DNA from: CAYUZU01 sp964448675
GTDB taxonomy: Bacteria > Planctomycetota > Phycisphaerae > UBA1845 > Fen-1342
Direction of reading: 5' to 3'
DNA length: 64,000 nt
Assembly (NCBI GenBank): GCA_964448675.1
Contig: CAYUZU010000002.1
Location: 1-64,000 of the forward strand
Shown: positions 11,616 through 19,325 of the stretch, in pieces
How positions within the stretch are numbered: the first letter of the stretch is position 1
Layout of the letters: the number at the start of each line of letters is the position of its first letter
Position numbers and translations under genes: made by a program
The notes under the pieces: generated by a model
What the model saw: the letters and a program-made list of their open reading frames with translations, nothing else
Databases searched by the model: none
Told to the model about the DNA's origin: nothing

Positions 11616-12845
11616 TCAGTCCCCCGCCTCGTTTTCCAGCAGGTGCGCGTAGTAGGTGCGGAACCCGTGCGGGTCTTCCGCGATATAGCTGCGCAGGGTC
11701 GCGATGAACGCCGCCGTGACTTCGGGATCGGTCACCCGGCCGGCGTCTTCCTGCAGCAGTGCGATGGCCTGTTCCAGCTCGAACCCGCGCCGGTACGGCC
11801 GCCGCGTGGTCAGTGCGTCGAAGATATCGACGACGTGGATGATGCGGGCCGCCAGCGGCGTCTGGTCGTGGGTGAGGCCGGCCGGGTAGCCCGAGCCGTC
11901 GAAGTTCTCGTGGTGGTAGAGGACGGCGTCGAGCACGGGCGCCAAACGCGTGACCGGGCGCAGTGTGTCGTAGCCGATCTGCGGGTGGCGCTTCATCTGC
12001 GCGAATTCGTAGCCCGTGAGCCGGCCGGGTTTGTTGAGAATCTGCTCGGAGATCCCGATCTTGCCCACATCGTGCAGCAGGCCGGCCCATTCGAGCGCCT
12101 GCAGTTCCTCGCGCGCCAGCCCGAGGGCGGCCCCGGTCATGCGCGCCAGGTTGCCGACGCGCTCCGAGTGGTCCGACGTGTAGTTGTCCTTGGCGTCGAT
12201 CGCGTTCACCAGCGCACACACCGTCTCGAGCGCCGCCTGCTGCATGGTCTGCAGCATGACCGCGTTGCTCAGGAGCTGGGCACCATAGAGCAGCACGGAT
12301 TCCGAGGTCAGCACGTCACTGCGGTCGAATGCCGCCTGCTCGCAACCACGCACGCCAACAATGACCCCCATCTCCATGTCCGGGCCGGACATGGCCCCGA
12401 GCAGTACGCGGACGTCGCCCAGGCGCGGCTCGGCCGCGATCGTCAGCGGCCGACCCACGCGGCGCACGGCCTCGATCTGGCGCGCGAGAACCGCGCGCAC
12501 CTGATCGGTGGAGAGTTCGCCGCAAGACGGACACAGGGATCCTGCCCGGCCCAGCTTGACCCGCGCGCAGCAGCCGCCGCGATCCACGTAGACCGCGCCC
12601 AGGTGCAGCACCGTGGCGTACTGGCGCAAGAGGGTCTCCTGCACCTTCTCCGGGTCGTTCAGTTGCGCGACCCTCCCCGTCATCGTGAAGACGCGGTTGA
12701 GCTGGTCGTGGCAGCGCCGCAGCTCGTTTTCCAGCCGATCGCGGGCGTCCACCAGGCGCTGCAGGTGCGTACCGAGCAGCTCATGGCGCGGCCCCCCGGC
12801 TGCGGGTACGTCAGGCAGACTCGTTGTCGCCGGTGTTCGTGTCAT
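11616..12845 (-). CDS. HD-GYP domain protein, probable cyclic-di-GMP phosphodiesterase
   Basis: A 409-residue cytoplasmic protein. After a Pro/Ala-rich start there is a coiled-coil-like segment (about 20-60), then a GAF-like sensor region with a cysteine cluster (CCARVKLGRAGSLCPSCGEL). The catalytic HD-GYP domain spans about 225-400. Seen motifs are HSERVGNLA, the HD pair in LLHDVGKIGI (about residue 258), HHENFDGSGYPAGL containing the GYP triad (about 318), and DIFDALTTRRPYR. HD-GYP enzymes hydrolyse cyclic-di-GMP; the cysteine cluster could bind a metal or report redox state. The ATG at 12845 has AGGGA upstream, so a 52-residue upstream extension is rejected. A pseudopilin gene follows in the same transcript. 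Confidence 0.92.
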   Translation of the reverse strand: MTRTPATTSLPDVPAAGGPRHELLGTHLQRLVDARDRLENELRRCHDQLNRVFTMTGRVAQLNDPEKVQETLLRQYATVLHLGAVYVDRGGCCARVKLGRAGSLCPSCGELSTDQVRAVLARQIEAVRRVGRPLTIAAEPRLGDVRVLLGAMSGPDMEMGVIVGVRGCEQAAFDRSDVLTSESVLLYGAQLLSNAVMLQTMQQAALETVCALVNAIDAKDNYTSDHSERVGNLARMTGAALGLAREELQALEWAGLLHDVGKIGISEQILNKPGRLTGYEFAQMKRHPQIGYDTLRPVTRLAPVLDAVLYHHENFDGSGYPAGLTHDQTPLAARIIHVVDIFDALTTRRPYRRGFELEQAIALLQEDAGRVTDPEVTAAFIATLRSYIAEDPHGFRTYYAHLLENEAGD

Positions 12846-13081
12846 GCGATCCCTGTATCCTGGCGGCCCGCTGCGCAAGCGACGGCGCAGCCCGACCACA
12901 GCGTCAAGTCCTCCGCGCCATTGTGAACATCGTGCCATTCTGCGGTAGGGTTTGATTGCCGGCCCGCGGCGCGACACGCACCACCCGTCCCCAGAGATCA
13001 TCGGACCTCCCGCGACACGTCCGACCGATAAGCTCCGACACCCCGAAACCGCGCGACGATGCCGGCGGCGGCCGGCTTACG

Positions 13082-14011
13082 TCACGGCGCGGTGCGCATC
13101 CACTCGATGGTCCGCCGGAAGCCCTCGCCGCGCTCGACCCGCGGCGTCCAGTCCAGGCGCTGGCGGGCGCGGGTGATGTCGGGCTGGCGCAGCTTGGGGT
13201 CGTCGGCCTGGGCGTCCAGATGGCGGATTTTGCTGCGACCGCCCGTGAGTCCGACGACTTCCCGGGCGGCCTGCAATACGCTGATCTCGGCCGGATTGCC
13301 GAGGTTCAGCGGCTCGGTCACGTTGCTCTCCATCAACGCGACCAGGCCGGCCACCAGATCGCTGACATAGCAGAAGCTGCGCGTCTGCGACCCGTCGCCG
13401 TGAACGGTCAGGGGCTTGCCCGCGAGGGCCTGCGCGATGAATGTCGGCAGCATGCGGCCATCGTCGCGGCGCATGCGCGGGCCATAGGTATTGAAAATGC
13501 GCGGCAGGCGACAGGCCACGCCATGCTGGCGGGCATACGACGTGATCAAGGCCTCGGCGAAGCGCTTGCCCTCGTCGTAACAAGAGCGCGGCCCGACCGG
13601 GTTCACGTGCCCCCAGTAGCCCTCGCGCTGCGGGTGTTCCTGCGGATCGCCGTAGACCTCGCTCGTGCTGGCGTGCAGCAGGCGGGCGTCGTGCTGGCGG
13701 GCGAGGTCCAGCATCTGCCACACGCCGCGCGAGCAGACATCCATGATCTCCAGCGCCTGCGGCCCGAAATCGGCGGGGGAGGCCGGGCAGGCCAGGTTGT
13801 AGATGCGGTCGAGCGGGGGGTCGAGACGCAGCGGCCCGCAGACATCATGCTCGTGGAAGGCGAAGCGCGCATGCGCGCAGAGCATGTCGATGTTGTCGCG
13901 GCTGCCGCTGATGAAGTTGTCCACGCCGACGATTTCGTGCCCGTCCGCCAGCAGCCGCTCGCAGAGGTGAAAACCGATGAAGCCGGCGCTACCCGTGACC
14001 ACGATCCGCAT
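13082..14011 (-). CDS. UDP-glucuronate decarboxylase-like NAD-dependent epimerase/dehydratase
   Basis: A 309-residue extended short-chain dehydrogenase/reductase. The NAD-binding TGSAGFIG motif is at the N-terminus, STSEVYGDP is the active-site serine/threonine strand, and PRSCYDEGKRFAE holds the catalytic Tyr145 and Lys149. The CYDEGKR form is typical of UDP-xylose synthases, and FNTYGPRM and VHGDGSQTRSFCYVSDLV are also typical of that group. The likely reaction is UDP-glucuronate to UDP-xylose for surface polysaccharide, though another nucleotide sugar is possible. The ATG at 14011 has GGGAG eight bases upstream. The neighbouring genes do not form a sugar cluster, so the context gives no further help. 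Confidence 0.9.
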   Translation of the reverse strand: MRIVVTGSAGFIGFHLCERLLADGHEIVGVDNFISGSRDNIDMLCAHARFAFHEHDVCGPLRLDPPLDRIYNLACPASPADFGPQALEIMDVCSRGVWQMLDLARQHDARLLHASTSEVYGDPQEHPQREGYWGHVNPVGPRSCYDEGKRFAEALITSYARQHGVACRLPRIFNTYGPRMRRDDGRMLPTFIAQALAGKPLTVHGDGSQTRSFCYVSDLVAGLVALMESNVTEPLNLGNPAEISVLQAAREVVGLTGGRSKIRHLDAQADDPKLRQPDITRARQRLDWTPRVERGEGFRRTIEWMRTAP

Positions 14012-14191
14012 CGTTGCACTCCCGCGGCGGGTGGTTGGCTCGTCCTCGCAGCCCGCAACCGCTCGTCCCGGCATTATACGGAGGCTCTTGTCGGGCGACA
14101 GGCGACGCGCATACGACGATCGGCGTATTGTTGCAGCCGGTTCAGTGGCAGATAATCAGGCGGCGCAGCGCTCGTACAAGGAGGCCGATCC

Positions 14192-15265
14192 ATGCCCGAG
14201 ACCACGCCCGAGCTCGTATCCCTCAAGCGGCTGCTGGCCGAGCACACCGCGCCGGCGGCACCGGAACTCGTTCGCGACGAGGGCGACAAGAGGGTCCGCT
14301 GCCTGGCCTGCGGACACCGTTGCCGGGTATTGCCGGGACGGGACGGTGTGTGTCGCGTGCGATTCAATGACGATGGTGCGCTGCGCGTGCCGTACGGCTA
14401 CGTCGCGGGACTGGCGGTCGACCCGATCGAGAAGAAGCCCTTCTATCATGCCTTTCCCGGGCGGGACGCGCTGTCGTTCGGCATGCTGGGCTGTGATCTG
14501 CACTGTTCGTTCTGCCAGAACTGGATCACCAGCCAGACACTTCGTGACAGCAAGGCGATTGCGCAGCCGCGCTTCGTGCAGCCGAGCCAGATCGTGGACC
14601 TCGCGCTGCAGCACGATTGCCCGGTCGTCACCAGCACCTACAACGAGCCGTTGATCACGGCCGAGTGGGCGGTCGCCGTGTTCAAGCCGGCCAGCGAACA
14701 CGGAATCCGCGGCGGCTTCGTTTCCAACGGCCACGGCACGCCGGAGGTGCTCGCCTACCTGCGGCCGCACATGGATTTGCTCAAGATCGATCTCAAGGGC
14801 TTCCAGGACAAGACCTACCGGCAACTCGGCGGGGTGCTGGAGAACGTGCTCGACACGATCCGCCGCGGGCGCGATATGGGCTTCTGGGTCGAGGTGGTCA
14901 CGCTGGTGGTGCCCGATCTGAATGACAGCGACGATGAGATCAAGCAGATGGCCAGCTTCATCGCCGACGTGTCGCCCGACATTCCGTGGCACGTCACGGC
15001 GTTTCACCCGGACTACAAGATGGGCGGGCCGCGGCGAACGCCGGTGGAGACGTTGTTGCGGGCGTACGACCTGGGCCGGGGCGCGGGGCTGCGGTTCGTC
15101 TATCCGGGCAACGTGCTGGGGGGCGTGGGCGACCGTGAGAGCACGCATTGTCCCGACTGCGGCCGGGTGCTGATCGAGCGGACGGGCTTCACGACGCGCG
15201 CGAACCACTTGGCGAATGGAGCGTGCCCGGATTGTGGCATGCGAATTCCGGGAGTGTGGGCATAG
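14192..15265 (+). CDS. amrS: AmmeMemoRadiSam system radical SAM enzyme
   Basis: A 357-residue radical SAM protein. The Fe4S4/SAM motif is CDLHCSFC (Cys101, Cys105, Cys108), preceded by a zinc-ribbon-like cluster (Cys37, Cys40, Cys44, Cys54). Signature segments are YGYVAGLAVDPIEKKPFYH, FCQNWITSQ, TSTYNEPLITAEW, LLKIDLKGFQDKTYR and WHVTAFHPDYKM. Two CPDC pairs form a C-terminal rubredoxin-like knuckle. The family is defined by co-occurrence with Memo (AmrB) and AMMECR1 (AmrA) proteins; neither is present in this window. Its reaction is not established. The gene stands alone between a divergent epimerase gene and the GbsR operon. Confidence 0.92.
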   Translation: MPETTPELVSLKRLLAEHTAPAAPELVRDEGDKRVRCLACGHRCRVLPGRDGVCRVRFNDDGALRVPYGYVAGLAVDPIEKKPFYHAFPGRDALSFGMLGCDLHCSFCQNWITSQTLRDSKAIAQPRFVQPSQIVDLALQHDCPVVTSTYNEPLITAEWAVAVFKPASEHGIRGGFVSNGHGTPEVLAYLRPHMDLLKIDLKGFQDKTYRQLGGVLENVLDTIRRGRDMGFWVEVVTLVVPDLNDSDDEIKQMASFIADVSPDIPWHVTAFHPDYKMGGPRRTPVETLLRAYDLGRGAGLRFVYPGNVLGGVGDRESTHCPDCGRVLIERTGFTTRANHLANGACPDCGMRIPGVWA

Positions 15266-15388
15266 CGTTCTTTGTTGCGGACTCTCAGCGCTCGGCAGTC
15301 CGCCGGAGAAACGTTGCGCCATGTTCCTGGTGTGTGTCTGGTGGGGCCGCGTTCGGCCTGTCGTTTATCGCGACGCATGCCTGCCGTC

Positions 15389-15417
15389 TTGCGGCTTGGT
15401 GGCAACGGTGCTATACT
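15389..15417 (+). promoter_or_regulatory. Promoter of the GbsR-pyrE operon
   Basis: TTGCGG (15389-15394) and TATACT (15412-15417) are spaced by 17 bases, one of the clearest sigma70-like promoters in the window. The start site should fall inside the adjoining 18-base palindrome. Confidence 0.55.
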
Positions 15418-15434
15418 TTCAGTTAATTCTGAAA
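15417..15434. promoter_or_regulatory. Palindromic operator candidate at the GbsR promoter
   Basis: TTTCAGTTAATTCTGAAA has 6-base inverted arms around TTAATT. It begins on the last base of the -10 box and covers the expected transcription start, 11 bases before the GbsR/MarR-like start codon. This is the usual place for an autorepressor site; binding by the encoded regulator is inferred. Confidence 0.5.
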
Positions 15435-15444
15435 GGACAATGCG

Positions 15445-16080
15445 ATGAGCCACACGCTGGAGGATGCCCGCAGCCTGCTCGTGCGGCGCTGGGGTGAGAT
15501 GGGCGGCTATTGGGGCATCAGCCGCACCATGGCCGAGATTCACGCACTGCTGTTCGTCTCGGGCGAGGCGCTCTGCACCGACGACATCATGGCGCAACTG
15601 CACGTTTCCCGTGGCAACGCCAGTATGAACCTCCGCGGCCTGGTCGATTGGGGCCTGGTGCGCCGGGTCCACAAACTCGGTGACCGCAAGGAGTACTTCG
15701 AGGCGGACACCGATGTCTGGCAGATGTTCGAGACGATCACGCGCGAGCGCCGCCGCCGAGAAGTCGAGCCGATCATCACCACGATTGATCGCTGCATTGG
15801 CATGGTGGCGGGGGATACGGACGGCGACCGCGCCGAGCAGGAACGTACTGCCGAGTTTCGGCGGCGCCTTGCAGAGCTGCGTGACTTTTTGACCACGATG
15901 GGTACTCTGTTCGAGTTGGTGCTGCGGTTTGGCAGTGCCGGCGTGCGGCAATTCGCGGACGTGCTGACGGCGGGGTTGCCGCCAGAAGCGCCGGCGACAC
16001 CCACTGTGCAGGCGGCGCGGACGGCGCCAGCACGATCAAGACCGGCCCGCAAGAAGGTCAAAAGGAAACGTAAGCAATGA
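15445..16080 (+). CDS. GbsR/MarR-family winged-helix transcriptional regulator
   Basis: A 211-residue protein. The segment GYWGISRTMAEIHALLFVSGEALCTDDIMAQL followed by SRGNASMNLRGLVDWGLV is the helix-turn-helix core of the GbsR branch of MarR regulators, and VHKLGDRKEYFEADTDVW forms the wing. A coiled helix (about 95-160) gives dimerisation, and the C-terminus is a strongly basic tail (RSRPARKKVKRKRKQ). GbsR proteins typically repress osmoprotectant or efflux genes; the effector here is unknown. The stop codon overlaps the pyrE start (ATGA), so translation is probably coupled, an odd pairing with a pyrimidine gene. A palindrome over the promoter suggests autoregulation. Confidence 0.88.
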   Translation: MSHTLEDARSLLVRRWGEMGGYWGISRTMAEIHALLFVSGEALCTDDIMAQLHVSRGNASMNLRGLVDWGLVRRVHKLGDRKEYFEADTDVWQMFETITRERRRREVEPIITTIDRCIGMVAGDTDGDRAEQERTAEFRRRLAELRDFLTTMGTLFELVLRFGSAGVRQFADVLTAGLPPEAPATPTVQAARTAPARSRPARKKVKRKRKQ

Positions 16081-16610
16081 ACGATGCCGAGTTGGCCCGC
16101 GCTTTGCGCGAGACGGCGCTGCTGGAGGGCGACTTTACCCTGCGCAGCGGCCGCAAGAGCAAGTACTACCTCGACAAATACCTATTCGAGACGCAGCCGG
16201 CGTTGCTGCGCGAGCTGGCCATACGCTATGCCCGACACGTCTCCGACCGCGTGGATCGCATCGCCGGTGCCGAATTGGGCGGTATCGCACTGGCGGCAGC
16301 GACGTCGCTCGAGACAGGCAAGCCCTTCGTGATCGTCCGCAACGCCAAGAAGGCCGGCTATGGCACGGGCAAGCTCATCGAAGGCAAGATCGAGAAGGGC
16401 GAACGCGTGCTGTTGGTCGAGGACATCGCCACCAGCGGCGGCCAGGCCGTTGAGGCGTGCAAGACATTGAAGGACGCCGGCGCCGTCGTCGTCGGCGTGG
16501 TCGTCACCATCGACCGGCAGGAGGGCGGCCGGGAAGCGGTCGAAGCCGCCGGCATGTCGTTTGCGTCTCTGTTCACGACGGCCGACCTGGGCGTGCAGAT
16601 TCCGAAGTAG
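16077..16610 (+). CDS. pyrE: Orotate phosphoribosyltransferase
   Basis: A 177-residue type I phosphoribosyltransferase that converts orotate and PRPP to OMP in UMP synthesis. The PRPP-binding loop reads VLLVEDIATSGGQA. The N-terminal segment DFTLRSGRKSKYYLDKYLF matches the orotate-binding start of PyrE, and FVIVRNAKKAGYGTGKLIEG is the flexible catalytic loop with Lys and the GTG turn. Length is slightly short of enterobacterial PyrE but normal for compact forms. It overlaps the upstream regulator gene by four bases and is followed after 37 bases by the arylsulfotransferase-like lipoprotein gene. Confidence 0.95.
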   Translation: MNDAELARALRETALLEGDFTLRSGRKSKYYLDKYLFETQPALLRELAIRYARHVSDRVDRIAGAELGGIALAAATSLETGKPFVIVRNAKKAGYGTGKLIEGKIEKGERVLLVEDIATSGGQAVEACKTLKDAGAVVVGVVVTIDRQEGGREAVEAAGMSFASLFTTADLGVQIPK

Positions 16611-16647
16611 TGCCATGGCGGTTGGGCGATCTGCCGGAGGTGCGTGC

Positions 16648-17913
16648 ATGAGCAGCAGGGCGGTGCGGTCGGGTCTGGTCATAGCGGCATTGTGTGTCTT
16701 GCTGGCGCTGCCCGCTTGTCGTGAGGATGAGCCCCCGGCACAAACAACCCCTATCCAGGAAGACGACAAGGCCCTGGCACAGGAGATTGATCGGCTGCGC
16801 TCGTTGGGCTATGCGGGTGCGAGTGAGGAGGCGGCCGAGCCGGCGCTGAACGGATTGACACGTTTGGACGAGAACCGCTGGTCGCCGGGCTATACGCTGT
16901 TCAACAGCCGCAATTACTGCGTCGCGGAACTGATCGGGTTGGCGGGCGAAGTCGTGCATACCTGGGAGCAGCCGAAGGGGCGCGCGTGGGATGACTGTAT
17001 GCTGCTGGCCGACGGTCATTTGTTGGTAGTTGGTGCCGATCGCGTCACGACGCCCGACGCGCCGATTGACGATGAGGCGCGGTTTGTCATGCGGCTGACG
17101 TGGGACAGTGAAGTGGTCTGGAAGCGAACGATGTTCGCGCACCATGACCTCGATGTGCTGCCGAACCAGGAACTCATCGTTGTTACGCACAAGTACGAGC
17201 GCATCCCGGAGTTGAAGAAGGGCCGCGAGACCGTTGTCGACTATCTTACGCTGATGTCGGTCGATGGTAAGGTGAAGGAGGAGAAGTCGCTCTACGACGC
17301 GTTCACGTCGAATCCTGACGTGTTTGCATTCAATGCGGTGGGTGCGGTGACGGCTGGCGCGACCAAGCGCTGGGATCCGTTTCACGCCAATGCGGTCGAG
17401 CGCATGCATCACGAACACCTCTTCGATCACGATCCGATCTACGCGGCAGGCAACGTGTTGGTATGTGTGCGACACCAGGACGCGATCGCGATCATTGACT
17501 GGGACACGAACAAGCTGGTTTGGGCCTGGGGTCCGGGCGAGATACAGGGGCCGCACGACGCGCAGGTGCTCGCCAACGGCAACATCCTGCTGTTTGACAA
17601 CGGCTTGTGGCGTAAATGGTCGCGCGTGATCGAACTCGATCCGCTGACGAAGGAAATCGTGTGGGAATTCCGGACGGCGCCGCAGGAGGACTTCTACACG
17701 CATTCGGGCGGCGGATGCCAACGGCTGCCGAACGGCAACACGCTGATCACCAACTCCGACAACGGGTTTGCCTTTGAAGTGACGCCGGCGGGTGACATCG
17801 TGTGGGAGTACCACAACCCGAAAGTGACGCTCGAGGGCAAGCGGCTGAGCATCACGCGCATGCGTCGCTATGCGCCGGCGTTTGTCGAGGCGATTCTGAC
17901 GGAGAAGCGGTAG
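16648..17913 (+). CDS. Arylsulfotransferase (ASST)-like beta-propeller lipoprotein
   Basis: A 421-residue exported protein. The lipobox is LPAC with Cys24 after a hydrophobic signal (LVIAALCVLLALPAC). The ATG at 16648 has GGAGG seven bases upstream. The mature part repeats strands such as EVVHTWEQPKGRAWDDCML, DAIAIIDWDTNKLVWAWGPG, IVWEFRTAPQEDFYTHSGGG and LPNGNTLITNSDNGFAFEVT, the 'asp-his' beta-propeller pattern of the ASST/Arylsulfotrans_2 family. Candidate catalytic histidines are in HHDLDVLPN, MHHEHLFDHD and HSGG. Enzymatic activity is not certain because many family members are uncharacterised. It is the third gene of the regulator-pyrE transcript. Confidence 0.85.
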   Translation: MSSRAVRSGLVIAALCVLLALPACREDEPPAQTTPIQEDDKALAQEIDRLRSLGYAGASEEAAEPALNGLTRLDENRWSPGYTLFNSRNYCVAELIGLAGEVVHTWEQPKGRAWDDCMLLADGHLLVVGADRVTTPDAPIDDEARFVMRLTWDSEVVWKRTMFAHHDLDVLPNQELIVVTHKYERIPELKKGRETVVDYLTLMSVDGKVKEEKSLYDAFTSNPDVFAFNAVGAVTAGATKRWDPFHANAVERMHHEHLFDHDPIYAAGNVLVCVRHQDAIAIIDWDTNKLVWAWGPGEIQGPHDAQVLANGNILLFDNGLWRKWSRVIELDPLTKEIVWEFRTAPQEDFYTHSGGGCQRLPNGNTLITNSDNGFAFEVTPAGDIVWEYHNPKVTLEGKRLSITRMRRYAPAFVEAILTEKR

Positions 17914-17955
17914 GGGCGGGTCCGAGCCCGCGCAACGGCACCGGGGGACCCGAAC

Positions 17956-18028
<73 letters not shown>

Positions 18029-18077
18029 TGCGCTCACGCGACGGGCGCTTCACACGCCGCGCAATATAGCCTCCTCA

Positions 18078-18563
18078 CTAGCCACGCTGCAAGCAACGGG
18101 TGATGATCGCCCGGGCTTCGTCGGTCAGGTCGGCGGTGGGCAGGATGTGAAAGGTCACCCGCCGTTGGATCAGCATCCACATGTCGTCATATTGCCACAG
18201 GTCAGTGAACGCGGACCAGTGCAGGTCGGCCGAGCCGTCCCCACCTGCGACGTGTATGCCCTGGTCCGAGAACTGGTAACGCATGTGTGGATCGCCGCGG
18301 TCGCGATGAATCTGGAGCGATCGACGGCGAAACCGGATGTACACGACGATGTACTGGGCGATCGAGAATACGAAGACCGCATAGAAAACCGCCACCACCC
18401 AACGATCGAGCGTACTGAACGGCAATACCAGGGCAAAGAGCAACATGACCGTCTTGACCGCCGTGTTCGCGCTATAGCGGCGAAACCAGTAGCGGTTCAA
18501 GCCGCGCAGCAGCGTGCGCTCATCGAGGTGCGTTTCGATCGTGCATTCGGCGGGGGTGTCCAT
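18078..18563 (-). CDS. YcxB-like membrane protein
   Basis: A 161-residue protein with two adjacent transmembrane helices (about residues 31-49 and 53-74, TAVKTVMLLFALVLPF and VVAVFYAVFVFSIAQYIVVY). A C-terminal soluble domain carries MRYQFSDQGIHVAGGDGSA and DLHWSAFTDLWQYDDMWMLI, the pattern of the YcxB-like domain. The start is taken as the ATG at 18563; a GAGG lies about 13 bases upstream, so the start is not certain. Function of the family is unknown. It sits 92 bases downstream of leuD on the same strand. Confidence 0.7.
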   Translation of the reverse strand: MDTPAECTIETHLDERTLLRGLNRYWFRRYSANTAVKTVMLLFALVLPFSTLDRWVVAVFYAVFVFSIAQYIVVYIRFRRRSLQIHRDRGDPHMRYQFSDQGIHVAGGDGSADLHWSAFTDLWQYDDMWMLIQRRVTFHILPTADLTDEARAIITRCLQRG

Positions 18564-18655
18564 GGGCCATCGGCACCTCGTATCGGCCGGGCGGGCGGGC
18601 GTCATCGTGGGCAACGCAGACCAATGCCTCACCCGGGACGCGCGGGAGCGACACG

Positions 18656-19144
18656 CTATCCGCCGGCTTGCGCGAGCTTCGCCCGCGTGTAGTTCAGCAG
18701 GCCGCCCGCGTCGCGAATCGCCAGAATCTCCGGCGGCGGCGTCGGGAACTGAAATGCCTGTCCATCGACGGTGATTGTGCCGGCGGCGACATCGAGCGCG
18801 ACCGAGCTCCCGTCCTGGTACGCGTCGACCGCTGCCGGGCACTCGATCAGTAGCAGACCCTGGTTGATTGCCGCTCGATAGAAGATCCGGGCGAAGCTCT
18901 TGGCGACGACGGCCTCGATGCCGACGGTGCGCAGCCCGAGGGCCGGCTGCTCGCGCGACGATCCGCAGCCAAAGTTTCGGCCCGCGAGGATGACGTCACC
19001 CGGCTGCACGTTTTCGGCGAAGCCGGGGTCCAGATCCTCGAGCAGGTGCGGGCGGATCTCGTCCGGCGTGGAACAGGTGTAGGTGTACTTGCCCGGAAAG
19101 AGCATGTCGGTGTTGATGTCGTCGCCGTAGTGCCAGGTTCGCAT
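18656..19144 (-). CDS. leuD: 3-isopropylmalate dehydratase small subunit
   Basis: A 162-residue swivelling-domain subunit of the leucine-pathway isomerase; the length is typical of the short archaeal/clostridial-type LeuD. Key segments are HYGDDINTDMLFPGKYTY at the N-terminus, the GRNFGCGSSREQ substrate-binding loop, and AVVAKSFARIFYRAAINQGL. The related homoaconitase small subunit cannot be fully excluded. The large subunit leuC is not in this window. The ATG at 19144 lacks a strong Shine-Dalgarno sequence; directly upstream is a heptameric tandem repeat. A 72-residue upstream extension of the frame crosses the terminator of the preceding gene and is rejected. Confidence 0.92.
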   Translation of the reverse strand: MRTWHYGDDINTDMLFPGKYTYTCSTPDEIRPHLLEDLDPGFAENVQPGDVILAGRNFGCGSSREQPALGLRTVGIEAVVAKSFARIFYRAAINQGLLLIECPAAVDAYQDGSSVALDVAAGTITVDGQAFQFPTPPPEILAIRDAGGLLNYTRAKLAQAGG

Positions 19145-19181
19145 GTCAGTCTTCAGTCGTCCGTGGTCCGTGGTCCGTGGT
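19145..19181 (-). repeat. Heptameric tandem repeat directly upstream of leuD
   Basis: Read on the minus strand, three exact copies of ACCACGG (19181-19161) are followed by the diverged 7-mers ACGACTG and AAGACTG, ending two bases before the leuD ATG. The strict period of seven matches three other intergenic arrays in this window. Confidence 0.75.
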
Positions 19182-19261
19182 TTGCTGCGATGCGGGTATT
19201 GTCGCGGGAGAGGGGTGGGGGCGTCAATCGCAGCCCGGCCCGGGGCCGGCGCACAACGCGA

Positions 19262-19292
19262 AGCCCCGCCCCGGCACGGCCGGGACGGGGCT
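19262..19292 (-). terminator. Hairpin terminator between the cysteine-rich gene and leuD
   Basis: A 13-base stem (19262-19274 with 19280-19292, one G-U pair on the minus-strand RNA) closes a 5-base loop, 34 bases after the cysteine-rich gene ends. No good T run follows on the minus strand, so termination strength is uncertain. Confidence 0.5.
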
Positions 19293-19325
19293 CCGTAGCG
19301 AAAAGGAGGACTTGGAGTACGTTGT

